DNA of 39,754 bases from Zygnema cylindricum (lineage: Eukaryota; Streptophyta; Zygnematophyceae; Zygnematales; Zygnemataceae): the NCBI GenBank assembly GCA_037447655.1, contig JBBHKE010001544.1, positions 216,104 to 255,857 on the forward strand, read 5' to 3'. The notes under the pieces are model-generated. The model worked only from the letters and a program-made list of their open reading frames with translations, was not told where the DNA came from and did not search any database. The position numbers and the translations under genes were made by a program. The stretch's first letter is position 1; each line of letters begins with the position of its first letter. Positions 30,341 to 39,754 of the stretch are shown piece by piece.

Positions 30341-30355
30341 GGTTATGGGCCCACC
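30341..30355 (+). promoter_or_regulatory. primer-binding site, half initiator tRNA-Met type (family 1)
   Basis: GGTTATGGGCCCACC lies immediately after the 5' LTR. It is complementary at all 15 positions to the anticodon arm of plant initiator tRNA-Met, as recalled from known plant sequences. Drosophila copia and yeast Ty5 are established users of a cleaved initiator tRNA half. The site also encodes the first residues of Gag. Confidence 0.85.
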
Positions 30356-33300
30356 CCCTAGGGTACCAATATTTAATGGAAATGGCTTTATATATTGGGA
30401 AAGTATGATGATAGGAGCTCTATGCGAAAAAAGGTTTTGGGGGATAGTGAGTGGACGGTTGGGGCGTCCATCAAGTCTTGGAATTCCTCCAGGTTTTGGA
30501 GGAAACAAATTCACCAGAAAAGAGGATCCACCTTCAACGGAGGAAACAAAAGAAGGAGAGGTGGTGGACAAAGGAAAGGAGAAGGAGGCGACCACACCAA
30601 TAACAACTAGTTTAGCATTCATGTCACCTATTCCGAGGAACGAGGAGAATGATACTGAAACCTGGGACTTCAACAATATGGCGGCAAAGCACTTCATCCT
30701 ACGCCATCTCACTCAAGGACTTGCATGTCCTCATTTGCAGGTAGAAAGGGCATCCGATCTTTGGATGGCTCTCATAGAGATGTACCGAAGTGGTACGAAT
30801 CAGCAACAACAGTTGGCTGATCAGAAAGTTAAGGAGTATGTATACAAAGGGGGGAAGATGTTAGATTTTTGCAATGAGCTTGCTACACTCTTCATGGAGC
30901 TAGAGAGTGCGGGAAAAGATTTTAGTGAAAAAGAAAAGGTTAACTGTTTACTAATGAAGTTACCCGATGAGTTAGAGAACATAGTCAACCGTGTGCAGGA
31001 CTTGCCGGACTCAAGGTGGATATGGAACTCAGTGGTAGGGATGATTCTCGTTCCGGAGAATACGATTGAGATCCGAAGAGGAGGAAAGAGTGGCCAAGCC
31101 TTAGCAACTGCGACCAATTGGAGAAACAAGGATTCCCGGAAACAGGTCGGAAACTATGGCGGAAGGGAGCACAAAAATCAGACTGACGAGTTCGGACCAA
31201 GGGCTCCCAAAGGTTTATGTCATTTTTGTAAGAAACTTGGGCACTATATGGCAGAGTGCACTAAGCTAACCGAGCTTTGGTTAAAAGAGGGGCAGGCCGG
31301 TGGTACCCCGAGAGGAAAGAAAAAGGCCCTTGTGACACAGGTACATGAGGCGGAATCCAAGGACGAGGACGATGAGCTCTTTTTGGATGAGGAGTTGGAG
31401 GCGAAAAACGAGGTCAAAATACCACGAAGGCAGAAATGTGCTTACGGTGGATTGAAAGGTGAAGCAGGCTGGATTGTAGATTCATGTGCCTCCATGCACA
31501 TGTGTAAGGATAGGCACCTGTTCAATAAGATAAGAAATATTCCCACCGTTGAGATAGAGTACGGGGATGGAAGGATAGTCACCACTACTCTTCTAGGATC
31601 AGTAGATTTGAAAGTGTTAGTAGAAGGAAAGACATACATAGTAACATTCTCCGATGTATTGTTTATTCCTGAGCTGAACAAAAACCTCATCTCTACATCC
31701 GTATTAGACGATAAGGGTTTTTTTACTAGCACGAGGGAAGGAGTCTTTACTGCTAGTTTTGAGGGGGATGTCTATTTCATTGCTAAGAAAGGTAGCCATG
31801 GGATGTTTAGGCTAGTTTTAAGTAATGAAAAGAAGAATCTTTATTATGCTGGAGTTCAAGATATTATGATGTGGCATAAGAGGCTTGGGCATGTGAATCT
31901 AGACAAGTTAAGAGAGATGAAAAAGATGGGAGTGGTGGAAGGGATTAAGTTTAGTGAGAATGATAATATAAGTGATTGTAGTGGATGTGCTCAAGGTTAA
32001 ACACACAGATTACCCTTTCCTAAAACAACCACCTATAAGGGAGAAAAAATCCTAGATCTATTACACACAGATATTTGGGGACCGGCTAAAGTGCCCTCAC
32101 CGGTGAGGAAGAGATTTATGATGACTATCACTGATGATTGGTCTCGGTATTCCCGGGTGTATAATTTGGAAAACCAGTCCGAAGCTCGAGATTGTTTTAG
32201 ACAATATAAAGCATGGAGCGAAAAACTCCATGAAACTCCAATCAAGAGAGTAAAGAGTGACAATGGTGGAGAGTATACTTCTAACCAGTTTGAAGATTTT
32301 CAAAGGGAAGATGGGGTCCAACACCAAAAGACAGTTCCAGAAAACCTGGAACATAATATGGTAACTTAAAGGTTAAATAGAACACTAAGTGATAGTGCTA
32401 TAAGTATGTTGTCAAATAAGAAGATAGGAAAAAGGTTTTGGGTAGAAGCAATGAACTGTGTTAATTACCTCAAAAATAGAGTTCTTACTTCAGCTATAAA
32501 AGATCAAACACCTTATGAGAGATGGACAGGCCGGAAACCAGACTTATCTCACTTAAAGGTTTTCGAGAGTCAAGTATTCAGTCTAGATACAGATCAGTCT
32601 AATTGGAAGCTAGATCCTAAAAGAAAACCGGGATACTTATTAGGATATGATGAGGATGTTAAAGGATATAGAGTTTATGATCTAAAAAGAGAAGATATAA
32701 TCTTAGTAAAGCATTTAGTAGTTATGGATGAAAGAAAGTCTGTGGATCCCTTCAAATATACAAAGTCAGTAAAAATCAGATTTGAGTCAGAAAATTCCGA
32801 TGACTTTGAGCTCCCTAACTATGCGGGTTTTAGAGAAGATTACATTCTTGCAGATACAAATCAGACCGGAAAGGAATCGGCTGTGGAAACTCTAGTGACA
32901 ACTCTACCCGAAGCGGAAGACGTGGTGGAAATTGATTCGGAATCAATGGATAGGGGAGAAGCCAAGTTTGTTCGAAAAAATCCACGAGAACCATCTATTC
33001 CGGCCTCAGATTTTGAGGGGGGAAGGAGAAGTAGCAAAAGACTACAAGCAAAACAGGTTAATAACAAGGTAACTAAACTATCTCATCAAGATGAACCTCA
33101 AACTTATGGAGAGGCGATGACTTGTCCAGAAAGAAACCGGTGGAAGACAGCCATCAATGAGGAGATGGCCTCAATTATGGCAGCATATACTTGGGAGTTG
33201 GTGGATTGTCCACCTAACCAAAAACCAATCGGTTGTAAGTGGGTTTTCAGATTTAAACTGAACCCAGATAACACAATCAAGCGCTACAAGGCCCGATTAG

Positions 33301-34680
33301 TGGCAACGGGATTTACACAAAAAGAGGGAATTGACTACGAGGAAACCTTTGCCCCGGTGGTCAGATTTCCCTCCGTCCGCATACTTCTCAGCTTGGCAGC
33401 AGCGGAAGACATGGAAGTGCAGCAGATGGTCATCAAGACAGCCTTTTTGCATGGAGAATTGGAAGAGGGGATCTTCATGCGACAACCCGAAGGGTTTGTG
33501 GAGGAAAGAGAGGAGAGTAAGGTATGCCAGCTGATTAAATCTCTTTATGGTTTGGAACAAGCGCCTCGACAGTGGAATAAGAAGCTTGATGAGTTTCTTA
33601 CCGGTCTGGGATATATCCGGATCAGCTCAGATCACTCAATCTATGTTTTCGAAGATGAGGAAGGTTTTATATTTATTGCAATTTATGTTGATGATTTGCT
33701 TGTCTTAAGTAAATCAATGGAAAAAATTAATGAACTGAAAACTGATCTTAAGGGGAGATTTGAAATGAAGGATATGGGGGAAGCAAAAAATATTTTGGGA
33801 ATTCAAGTAGAGAGAGACCGAAAAAGAAAAATTATAAGATTGACTAAAAAGGAAGCAATAGGGAACATGCTTGAAAAATTTCAAATGGATAAAGCTAATA
33901 GTTGTACAACTCCAATGGAGTTGAAGAAGGGAATTGAGGGGTGTGAGGAAGAAGGAGTGATAGTCTTAGACGAGGAATTATCTCCTGAAGAACAAAAGTC
34001 CATGCAGATTATTCCTTACAGCCAAGTAGTGGGAAGTCTAATCTATTTTATGAATTGTACCCGGCCGGATTTAGCTGCAGCTGTAGGAGTGCTGAGTAGA
34101 AGTCTAAATGCTCCCACTAAAAGGGATTGGGAGGCAGCTAAGAGAGTCCTTAGATATTTGATAGGAACTAGGGATCTATCGTTGCATTTGGGTGGGGAGA
34201 ATACTGACATCACTACTTGGAGTGATGCCAGTTATGGTGATGCTCCGATGAGGAGATGCACTTCTGGATATGTATTATATGTGGGTGATGGGGCTTGCTG
34301 TTGGAGTAGCAAACAACAAAAAGTTATTGCTCAGTCCACCATGGAGGCTGAGTATATGGCCTCTTGCTCTGCTGTAAAAGAATTGATGTGGGTCAAGTCT
34401 TTGCTTGGTGAGCTTGGTCACCTTAAGAGTGGTGTGCAGAATTTTTTTTTGTGATAATGAGGCAGCAATCGCTATTTCTGCCAATCCTAAACATCATTTT
34501 AAAGCTAAACACATGGACATTAGTCTCAGCTTTGTTAGAGAGAAAGTAGAAAACAAAATAATCAGCTTAGAGTACCGACCAAATAGTGAGATGGTAGCAG
34601 ATATGATGACCAAACCTGTGACTTTCCCTAAGCTAATTTTCTGCAGGGAAAAGTATGGTCTGAAATTAAAGATTGACTAG
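30345..34680 (+). pseudogene. gag-pol polyprotein of family 1 copia, two nonsense codons and one frameshift
   Basis: About 1,445 codons starting at the ATG in the primer-binding site; an in-frame upstream ATG at 30321 lies in the LTR. Gag: FNGNGFIYWESMM at residues 10-22 and zinc knuckle CHFCKKLGHYMAEC at 292-305. Protease: DSCA at 379-382 (family norm DSGA). Next come the H/C integrase zinc motif (HKRLGH...CSGC), integrase HTDIWGP and SDNGGEY, RT KPIGCKWVF and YVDD (33684-33695), and RNase H WSDASYGD and EAEYMAS. Breaks: TAA at 31998-32000, TAA at 32367-32369 in place of the catalytic Glu codon, and a T9 frameshift at 34442-34450. The RT motif A Asp codon is GTC (33429-33431). The frame is otherwise open and ends TAG in the polypurine tract. 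Confidence 0.95.
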
Positions 34681-34693
34681 AAAATAAGGGGAG
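34681..34693 (+). promoter_or_regulatory. polypurine tract of family 1 element
   Basis: AAAATAAGGGGAG directly precedes the 3' LTR start at 34694. It primes plus-strand DNA synthesis in LTR elements. It is identical to the family 2 tract although the LTRs differ, showing that the two families share an internal region. Confidence 0.88.
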
Positions 34694-35763
34694 TGTAGAA
34701 ATTAAGGGTCTTTTAAAGTATTTTCTAGGTCTGAATAGAAATAAGAAAGAAGCCAGGGCAGTCTACCTCTAACTTCTCTCTCCAAACTCTCAAACTTGTC
34801 GCAGTCACTGAGAAATTGGAGAAGGAGAAATTGGGGAAGGAGCTAGAGCCATGGCTACCTAGGCTATCGAAAGGTTTACGGGAAAATCTATTTTAGTTAA
34901 GGGTTTAATTTACTAAAAGATATGTGCCGGCGACAGGATTTGATCCTGATACCTGCCGGCCGGCAGACATCCAGTAGCCTGTAGCCTTAGCCGTTAAGTC
35001 TAGAGTAGTGTTATGTACTATGGGGTTTGATAATTAGTTAAACATTTATACGTAGGATAGTTCATTTAACTGTAATTGTTTACAGAAGACATATATCCAG
35101 TAAATGTAAAAGTACGGATTCCGGTACGGATAAGAAACCAATACCGCGCATTTAATTCTTTAGTGAAACGAATACCGCGCATGTATTTATTACGGCTACG
35201 ATTAAATGTGAATTTAATCGGACGGCCGGAATTAACGTCGAGATCGCGAAAGAAGATTTCGGCGGTTTGTGGTTATCGCCACATCGGATGACACGTGGCG
35301 GAATGACATTGGATCGCGGCATCTCCGAGGATTAAGGGAGTGAATCCGGACATACCACGTGTCGACATTTTGGCCATGTCGTACAATGGCCGTACATAAA
35401 GTACACCGGCATCTGTACTTTTGTGTACGAAACTGAAATCTGATTGGTTCCGTACATTAGTAGATAGAGTCTGTGAGAGAGATAGGACTTAGAAAAATTA
35501 GAAGATAGGACCCTCTCTCCCAGAGAGCTTCTGTACAAAAGGTCAACTGGGTTGACCCTCCATAACTTACTGCTCAGGGGAGCAAATTCAAAGATTCTTT
35601 TTGCTATCGACTCAGGGGAGTCTTGTCTTCACAGGGGTGAAGTTGGTCAGATTTTTTGTCTGCCACGGTGGCAGTTATTTTTGCTGAAACACAAAGGGGT
35701 CAGGGTTATCCTAGAGGCTTCTTGGAAGCTGTCCACTCTGAGGACTTATGGAGGTCAGTTTCA
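34694..35763 (+). repeat. 3' LTR of family 1 element
   Basis: 1070 bp, TGTAGAAATT to AGTTTCA. It differs from the 5' copy by a short internal duplication of GAGAAATTGG-AAGG near 34812-34840 and a 5-bp difference near the end. G-boxes are conserved at 35292-35297 and 35356-35361. Confidence 0.93.
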
Positions 35764-35768
35764 TTATG

Positions 35769-36428
35769 TATTTAAAGTGTTACGCAAAACGTCACTTTCA
35801 TTAAATCATACAAAAATTGACGAAACGACATCTATAGTCAAATGGCGCTCGCGGACGTGAATCTAACCGTGTAAAATATATTTTCGGTCGGCATCGTCGC
35901 CCCCGCCAAACTCGAATGAATCTTTGGCGGCTTTCAAACATAGCGGTGCGCTGTGCCACGTGGCGCCACATCATTGGACGTTGGAAAAGATGGGAGGAGG
36001 AATGATGGCTCCCATGTTGACAAGTGTCAACCAGAAGGCCATGTTGTACAATGGCCGTACAAGAAGTACAATCGGCCACTGTATCGTATTGTACTATACA
36101 CCCTTTTGATTGGCCGAGGGTAGAGTAGTAAGTAGTTGTGAGTAGGAGTTAAGGGACTTAGCGTGTTTGAGGCGCCTCCCTGCAGGTGACCTTTTGTATT
36201 TATAGGCCATCTTTGGCCAGCCATAACTTACTGCCCAGGGGAGCAAATTCAGTGATTCTTTTTGCGTTTGACTTAGGGGAGTCTTGTCCTCACAGAGGTG
36301 AGGATGGCTAGAATATTTTTGTGCCTGGGCGGCACTTATTCAGTGGGAAAGTGAAAGGGTCAAATATTATCCTAAAGGCTTTACATAGGCTGCTCATTCT
36401 GTGGGTTAATGGAGACCACAAAATTTCA
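35769..36428 (+). repeat. right part of the solo LTR (family 3)
   Basis: Completes the LTR begun at 28975, for a total of about 968 bp. It ends AAATTTCA followed by target-site duplication GATAA (36429-36433). Diverged similarity to family 1 LTRs is clear in GCCACGTGGCG, GTACAATGGCCGTACA, CATAACTTACTGC-CAGGGGAGCAAATTCA and GGGGAGTCTTGTC. Confidence 0.85.
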
Positions 36429-36925
36429 GATAATATCTGTACCAGCGGAGGTAATTAATGACTCGTACATAGGGCATTATAATGTACTACCCAAAATTTC
36501 AAAACGGGACAACAAAAAGGCGACGGCAAACTTAGATGGTGGGAGCGTTGTAGGATAATTTCGCCAGATTCGCAGCCTCCCTAGCGGAAGGCACATGGCC
36601 CTTGCGACGTGAATGCACATACGCGCGAGCTCATTGTGGAATTTTTTCCCTTTTCCAAGCGGCCCATTTTTACACGTTCAGTCTTTGAAGAAGTGTCCTC
36701 CCTGTGTGCACTGTGCACAGGTCTCAAAGACTATAGGGTTGGTGATGTGGCGTCTCGGATAAAAAGTGTAATGGCATCCGACGGTCAGAATTTACGCCTA
36801 CAACCTTGGATATTTTTCCGTAATGATGTGTTCCTTGGAAAAAAAAAAAAGGTACGGATCCGTACGAAACGGTACGGCCCTCAGTAAAAAACCCCACTTT
36901 TTCGCTAATGAAAGGCCACCCTAAG

Positions 36926-37960
36926 AGCGTTGTTCCATTAGGCGGTCTCAGTAAACGTCAAAAATACGAAGTCATCGTTGTCGCGTCAGTATAATACTCA
37001 TCAGTATTTAGTATGTATTGTATAAACGCAACATGATTTAGTGTGTACTATAAAATAGTCAATACGGTACAATATGTACTGTGTAAGGTTGCGCGGGAAA
37101 GTTAAGGTTTTTTTGTCGTTTTCGTAAAAAAATAAATGTGTCTACAACCGTCACAGATTTCAGTAATGACTTCGCTTTCGGACCATAGTTCAAAAGTAGG
37201 CGTTTTTATGGTAGGCCTGGTAGGCGCACAAAACTTAGCACAAAACTCGCGTAGAGTAAGCATACTGTATGTGTGTGAGTTGTGCACACACTTGTAGGAG
37301 AGTTAACCGACATTTTATTTTCGTGGCACTCTTTGACATTTTATTTTCGTGGCACACTTTGATTGGATCCACGTAGTAGATGAATAAGATTATGCTAATA
37401 TTCAAAGAATCTTTGACAGCAAAGTGTGACCACATATTTGTACCAGCGAAGGTAAAAAGTGACTCATATGACTTATTGAATAAAATTTGTACGGGCGGAC
37501 GAAACTTAAGATTTGTAAAAACGTACCAAAATGTTAGAATGGTTAGTGGATGGCAACTGACGCGTGAAACAATGTCCTCCGTCAAAGATTTTCTTGCGGC
37601 TTCTGATGGCCTCGCATCCTCCCTGGCGGAAAGCACATGTCATATGCGACGTGTACCCACCTGGTCGCGCGGTCGTCATGGATATTTGTTCACTTTTCCA
37701 CGAGGCACGATGTTATACGTTCAGACGCTTAGAATTGACCTACTCCTGGTCACTTGTTGCGAACTGAAAGGTTCAGCCGATGGCGTATCTGATTCTGCAT
37801 CCGACGGTCCAAGTTTACGCCCATAAACGTGGAGAATCAAATCACTCATTCACTAGGCTTGTTTTTCTGACATTTTTATTTTTTGGGTACGACACTGTAC
37901 GAAACTGTACGACTAACTTTCAGTAAACAAAGACATTTTTTCCCTAATGGAACCTCACCG
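36926..37960 (+). mobile_element. TIR-type DNA element, copy D, rearranged
   Basis: Starts AGCGTTGTTCCATTAGGCGG-TCTCAGTAAACG. It ends TTTCAGTAAACAAAG...CCCTAATGGAACCTCACC, giving imperfect inverted termini. It contains a truncated CATAGTTCAAAA MITE (from about 37185) and a duplicated CATTTTATTTTCGTGGCAC block (37309 and 37337). The middle resembles the head shared with 26360-26480. No transposase ORF. Confidence 0.5.
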
Positions 37961-37984
37961 TTAGTCGCACAAGACCATGGACTT

Positions 37985-38239
37985 TGTCGACAAAACATAA
38001 ACCTTAAAATCATCAAAACTTTCAGCAACGACCTTCGAACACATCTACCACAAAATTATGCTAACATGTTGAAGAAAACGGATATCTCTCTAGACACACA
38101 ACTTAAAGACATTTTTTGCCTTTTAAACTCAAAATACCGTTGTCATTATGATAAATATACCGACTTGTATAAAAAAAGTGATGGTAAACCATTTGAGACC
38201 ATGGGAATATAAAGAGGCAACAATGCTAAAACTGAAAAC
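37985..38239 (+). pseudogene. unrecognised coding-like fragment ahead of the MITE
   Basis: An open frame (part of 37883-38212) reads NLKIIKTFSNDLRTHLPQNY and DISLDTQLKDIF, then KKSDGKPFE, with normal amino-acid diversity. Its last 80 nt resemble about 870-950 (KKHDGKPSESEG...PKLKNY). The resemblance stops at the MITE boundary at 38241. Family unknown; it may be a gene fragment related to the sequence following the first glycosyltransferase-like pseudogene. Confidence 0.3.
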
Positions 38240-38241
38240 TA

Positions 38242-38750
38242 CACCGTGAATCGCTATTGGCGTTAAAAAATAGTTAAGTGTAAAAAAAAATTGGTATTAT
38301 TAACTCTAATTCAGGTTCAAGGCCTTTCGCCAAGAAAAAATTGACTACTATATATGCATAGCCCTCATTTGGGTACAATTTTCCCATAATGTAGTCAGTA
38401 TAGCCTGTAGTTGACGTTTGAACATGTGAGGACAGGATCGCGTGATTTCCCCCCATCTTTGTCACTCGGAAGACAAAGATCTTAAACCTGAGCTCATATT
38501 TTCGTGTCAAGGCACTCATTTTCACGTGTTGACACCTTCATCTGACACCATTTGAGTACGATTGTACGAAGTAACGAACGATTTTAATACAGACTGACAC
38601 ATATTGTACACTTCACTATTTAAAAACTGTTCAAATTAGAGTTATTAACAATAAAAAAACAATTAAAATTATTAATTCTATTTTAAGGTTGAGGGTCAAA
38701 ATCTGAGGGCGTCGAATCAACCTTATTAACGTTAATAGCGATTCACGGTG
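38242..38750. mobile_element. MITE with CACCGTGAATCGC TIRs, 509 bp
   Basis: Left CACCGTGAATCGCTATTGGC pairs with right GTTAATAGCGATTCACGGTG over about 20 bp. A second internal inverted pair (ATTATTAACTCTAATTCAG near 38296 with CTGTT-AAATTAGAGTTATTAA near 38626) lies inside, suggesting a nested or composite element. It shares TIRs with 2686-2888. Confidence 0.8.
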
Positions 38751-39712
38751 AACACGTGGGGTGAAGCAAACAAACACGATAATCAAAGTAAATGTAACGA
38801 ACACACAAAAAAAGAAAAAGTAAAACAAAGTCACCCAAAGAAGCAACAAAAACCTTAAAAAAACCTTGGCAGAGTGCGAATCAAAATGACCCAACTAAAG
38901 ACCAACTTCATTAAAAATCTACGAAAATCGTGTTGTAATTACAAATCACTTAGCCACCATATGTAACAGGAATTTAACGCCAATTCTTTTTGCGGTTCAA
39001 AATCATCCACCTCATTTGGTTTTGAAAAATAATTTTTAACGCTTACACCATTGCCTAAAAACAAAAAAAACAAATTATTTCTTAAAACTAATAATGATTC
39101 GCAGTGTACCAAGTTACAAGCAAAAAAAATGACAATCTTTTTCGCATCTCGAACAAATAAACTAGTAAAAACATGACAAGAAAAAAATTACAAAATATGA
39201 CTGATTAGTCATCCGATTAGGTTAAATACATATACACACATATATACCCTATCCTTAACTACTAACTCTTTCTTTCTCTTTTTTTAAAGATTTATGCTCG
39301 ATAAAACGCACGGCCATTTGAATCTTGTTAAATACCATTAACTTTTCCTGAAAAACAGAACTTCGAAAAAGAAAAAAAGTAGTAACGAAAATAACGAAAA
39401 TACGAAAATACGAAAATACGAAAACTTGAAAAGACGAAAAATATGTCCGGCATTTAAAAAATGTTTTCGAACTGAAAAATAGAAAATAGAACAATGTTTT
39501 TTGAATGCGAGTTTTTTTAAAGGGAATCTTCAAAATGTCCAAAATACCTAACGAAGAATCAATAAAATCGGAATACAGTACAAAATATTTATATATCCAA
39601 AAAGAAATAGGACGTTTTTTTTCCATATCGAGTCATTCTTTTTAACTGAGTCTCTTCTCCATTAAAGACCTGAGATAGTGAGGACAAAAAAGCCCATTAA
39701 TGTTAGATGAAC
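38751..39712. other. AT-rich non-coding stretch
   Basis: No supportable gene. An (ACGAAAAT)n-like microsatellite lies at 39383-39440. Two diverged MITE-end-like sequences are near 38973-38998 (TTAACGCCAAT) and 39087-39106 (ATTCGCAGTGT). Confidence 0.5.
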
Positions 39713-39754
39713 CCTTCCCTCTCCCTCTCCCTCTCCCTCTCCCTCTCCCTCTCC
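39713..39754 (-). repeat. (CCCTCT)n array at the window end
   Basis: Seven perfect CCCTCT hexamers reach the window edge, so the true length is unknown. Same family as 13930-14335. Confidence 0.95.

Larger units (their letters stand above)
29283..35763 (+). mobile_element. full-length Ty1/copia element (family 1), 6.5 kb
   Basis: Order: 5' LTR, primer-binding site, single-frame gag-pol, polypurine tract, 3' LTR. It is flanked by perfect 5-bp duplications TTATG (29278-29282 and 35764-35768). LTR ends are TGTA...TTTCA. The two LTRs are similar by eye, with a few percent substitutions and small indels, so insertion is fairly recent. It lies inside the family 3 solo LTR. Confidence 0.95.
28736..36922 (+). 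mobile_element. TIR-type DNA element copy C, split by nested LTR insertions
   Basis: The left terminus AGGGTGGCCTTCCATTAG (28736) pairs with the inverse right terminus AGGGTGGCCTTTCATTAG (ending 36922). The element body is 28736-28974 plus 36434-36922 and is collinear with copy A. It is interrupted at GATAA by a solo LTR, which in turn contains a copia element. Confidence 0.75.

Noticed and set aside
35552-35860. ORF at the end of the 3' LTR, and its counterpart at 30125-30361
   Set aside because: Both are the same LTR leader sequence, which differs between copies by indels; no independent support for translation.

Overview
This is a gene-poor, repeat-dominated stretch of a nuclear eukaryotic genome, most likely a plant (streptophyte). 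The evidence is spliceosomal introns with GTAAGT/GTGAGT donors, Ty1/copia retrotransposons, G-boxes in LTRs, and primer-binding sites that fit a plant-type initiator tRNA-Met (GGUGGG stem). The species cannot be named from the sequence. There are no operons, bacterial genes or CRISPR arrays.

The only plausible host gene is a partial, multi-exon gene on the minus strand (9394-11807). Five predicted exons join with compatible phases. They encode a protein resembling GT-B O-fucosyltransferase-like enzymes, with a GR-L-LP strand, an HWR motif and a FLASDM motif. Decayed copies of its exons and introns lie on the plus strand at 57-299, 509-1102 and 3930-4226.

Layout. 1-4230: pseudogene fragments of that family, a minus-strand remnant of a non-LTR-type reverse transcriptase (1268-2680), a small MITE and a heptamer minisatellite. 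4785-9393: a minisatellite, a (GGGAGA)n block and a heavily decayed copia element (5936-8700). 9394-11807: the glycosyltransferase-like gene. 11880-14335: AT, YCAATGT-heptamer and CCCTCT arrays. 14830-17807: tandem repeats, nested inverted repeats and TIR-type DNA elements. 18223-25590: a full-length copia element on the minus strand (5-bp TSD with one mismatch) carrying a solo LTR of its own family exactly at the gag-pol boundary. 25591-28735: MITEs, palindromes and TIR elements. 28736-36922: a three-level nest made of a TIR element, a solo LTR inside it, and a nearly intact plus-strand copia element (29283-35763) inside that LTR. 36923-39754: further TIR elements, a MITE and simple repeats.

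The most interesting biology is in the copia elements. Both well-preserved elements have a primer-binding site complementary to the anticodon arm of initiator tRNA-Met rather than to its 3' end, the half-tRNA priming known from Drosophila copia and yeast Ty5. The only convincing gag start codon is the ATG inside that site, the triplet that pairs with the primer's CAU anticodon. Three LTR families also carry an antisense Pol III box-B-like tRNA remnant about 220 nt from their 5' end. Coordinates of exons and element ends were read by eye.
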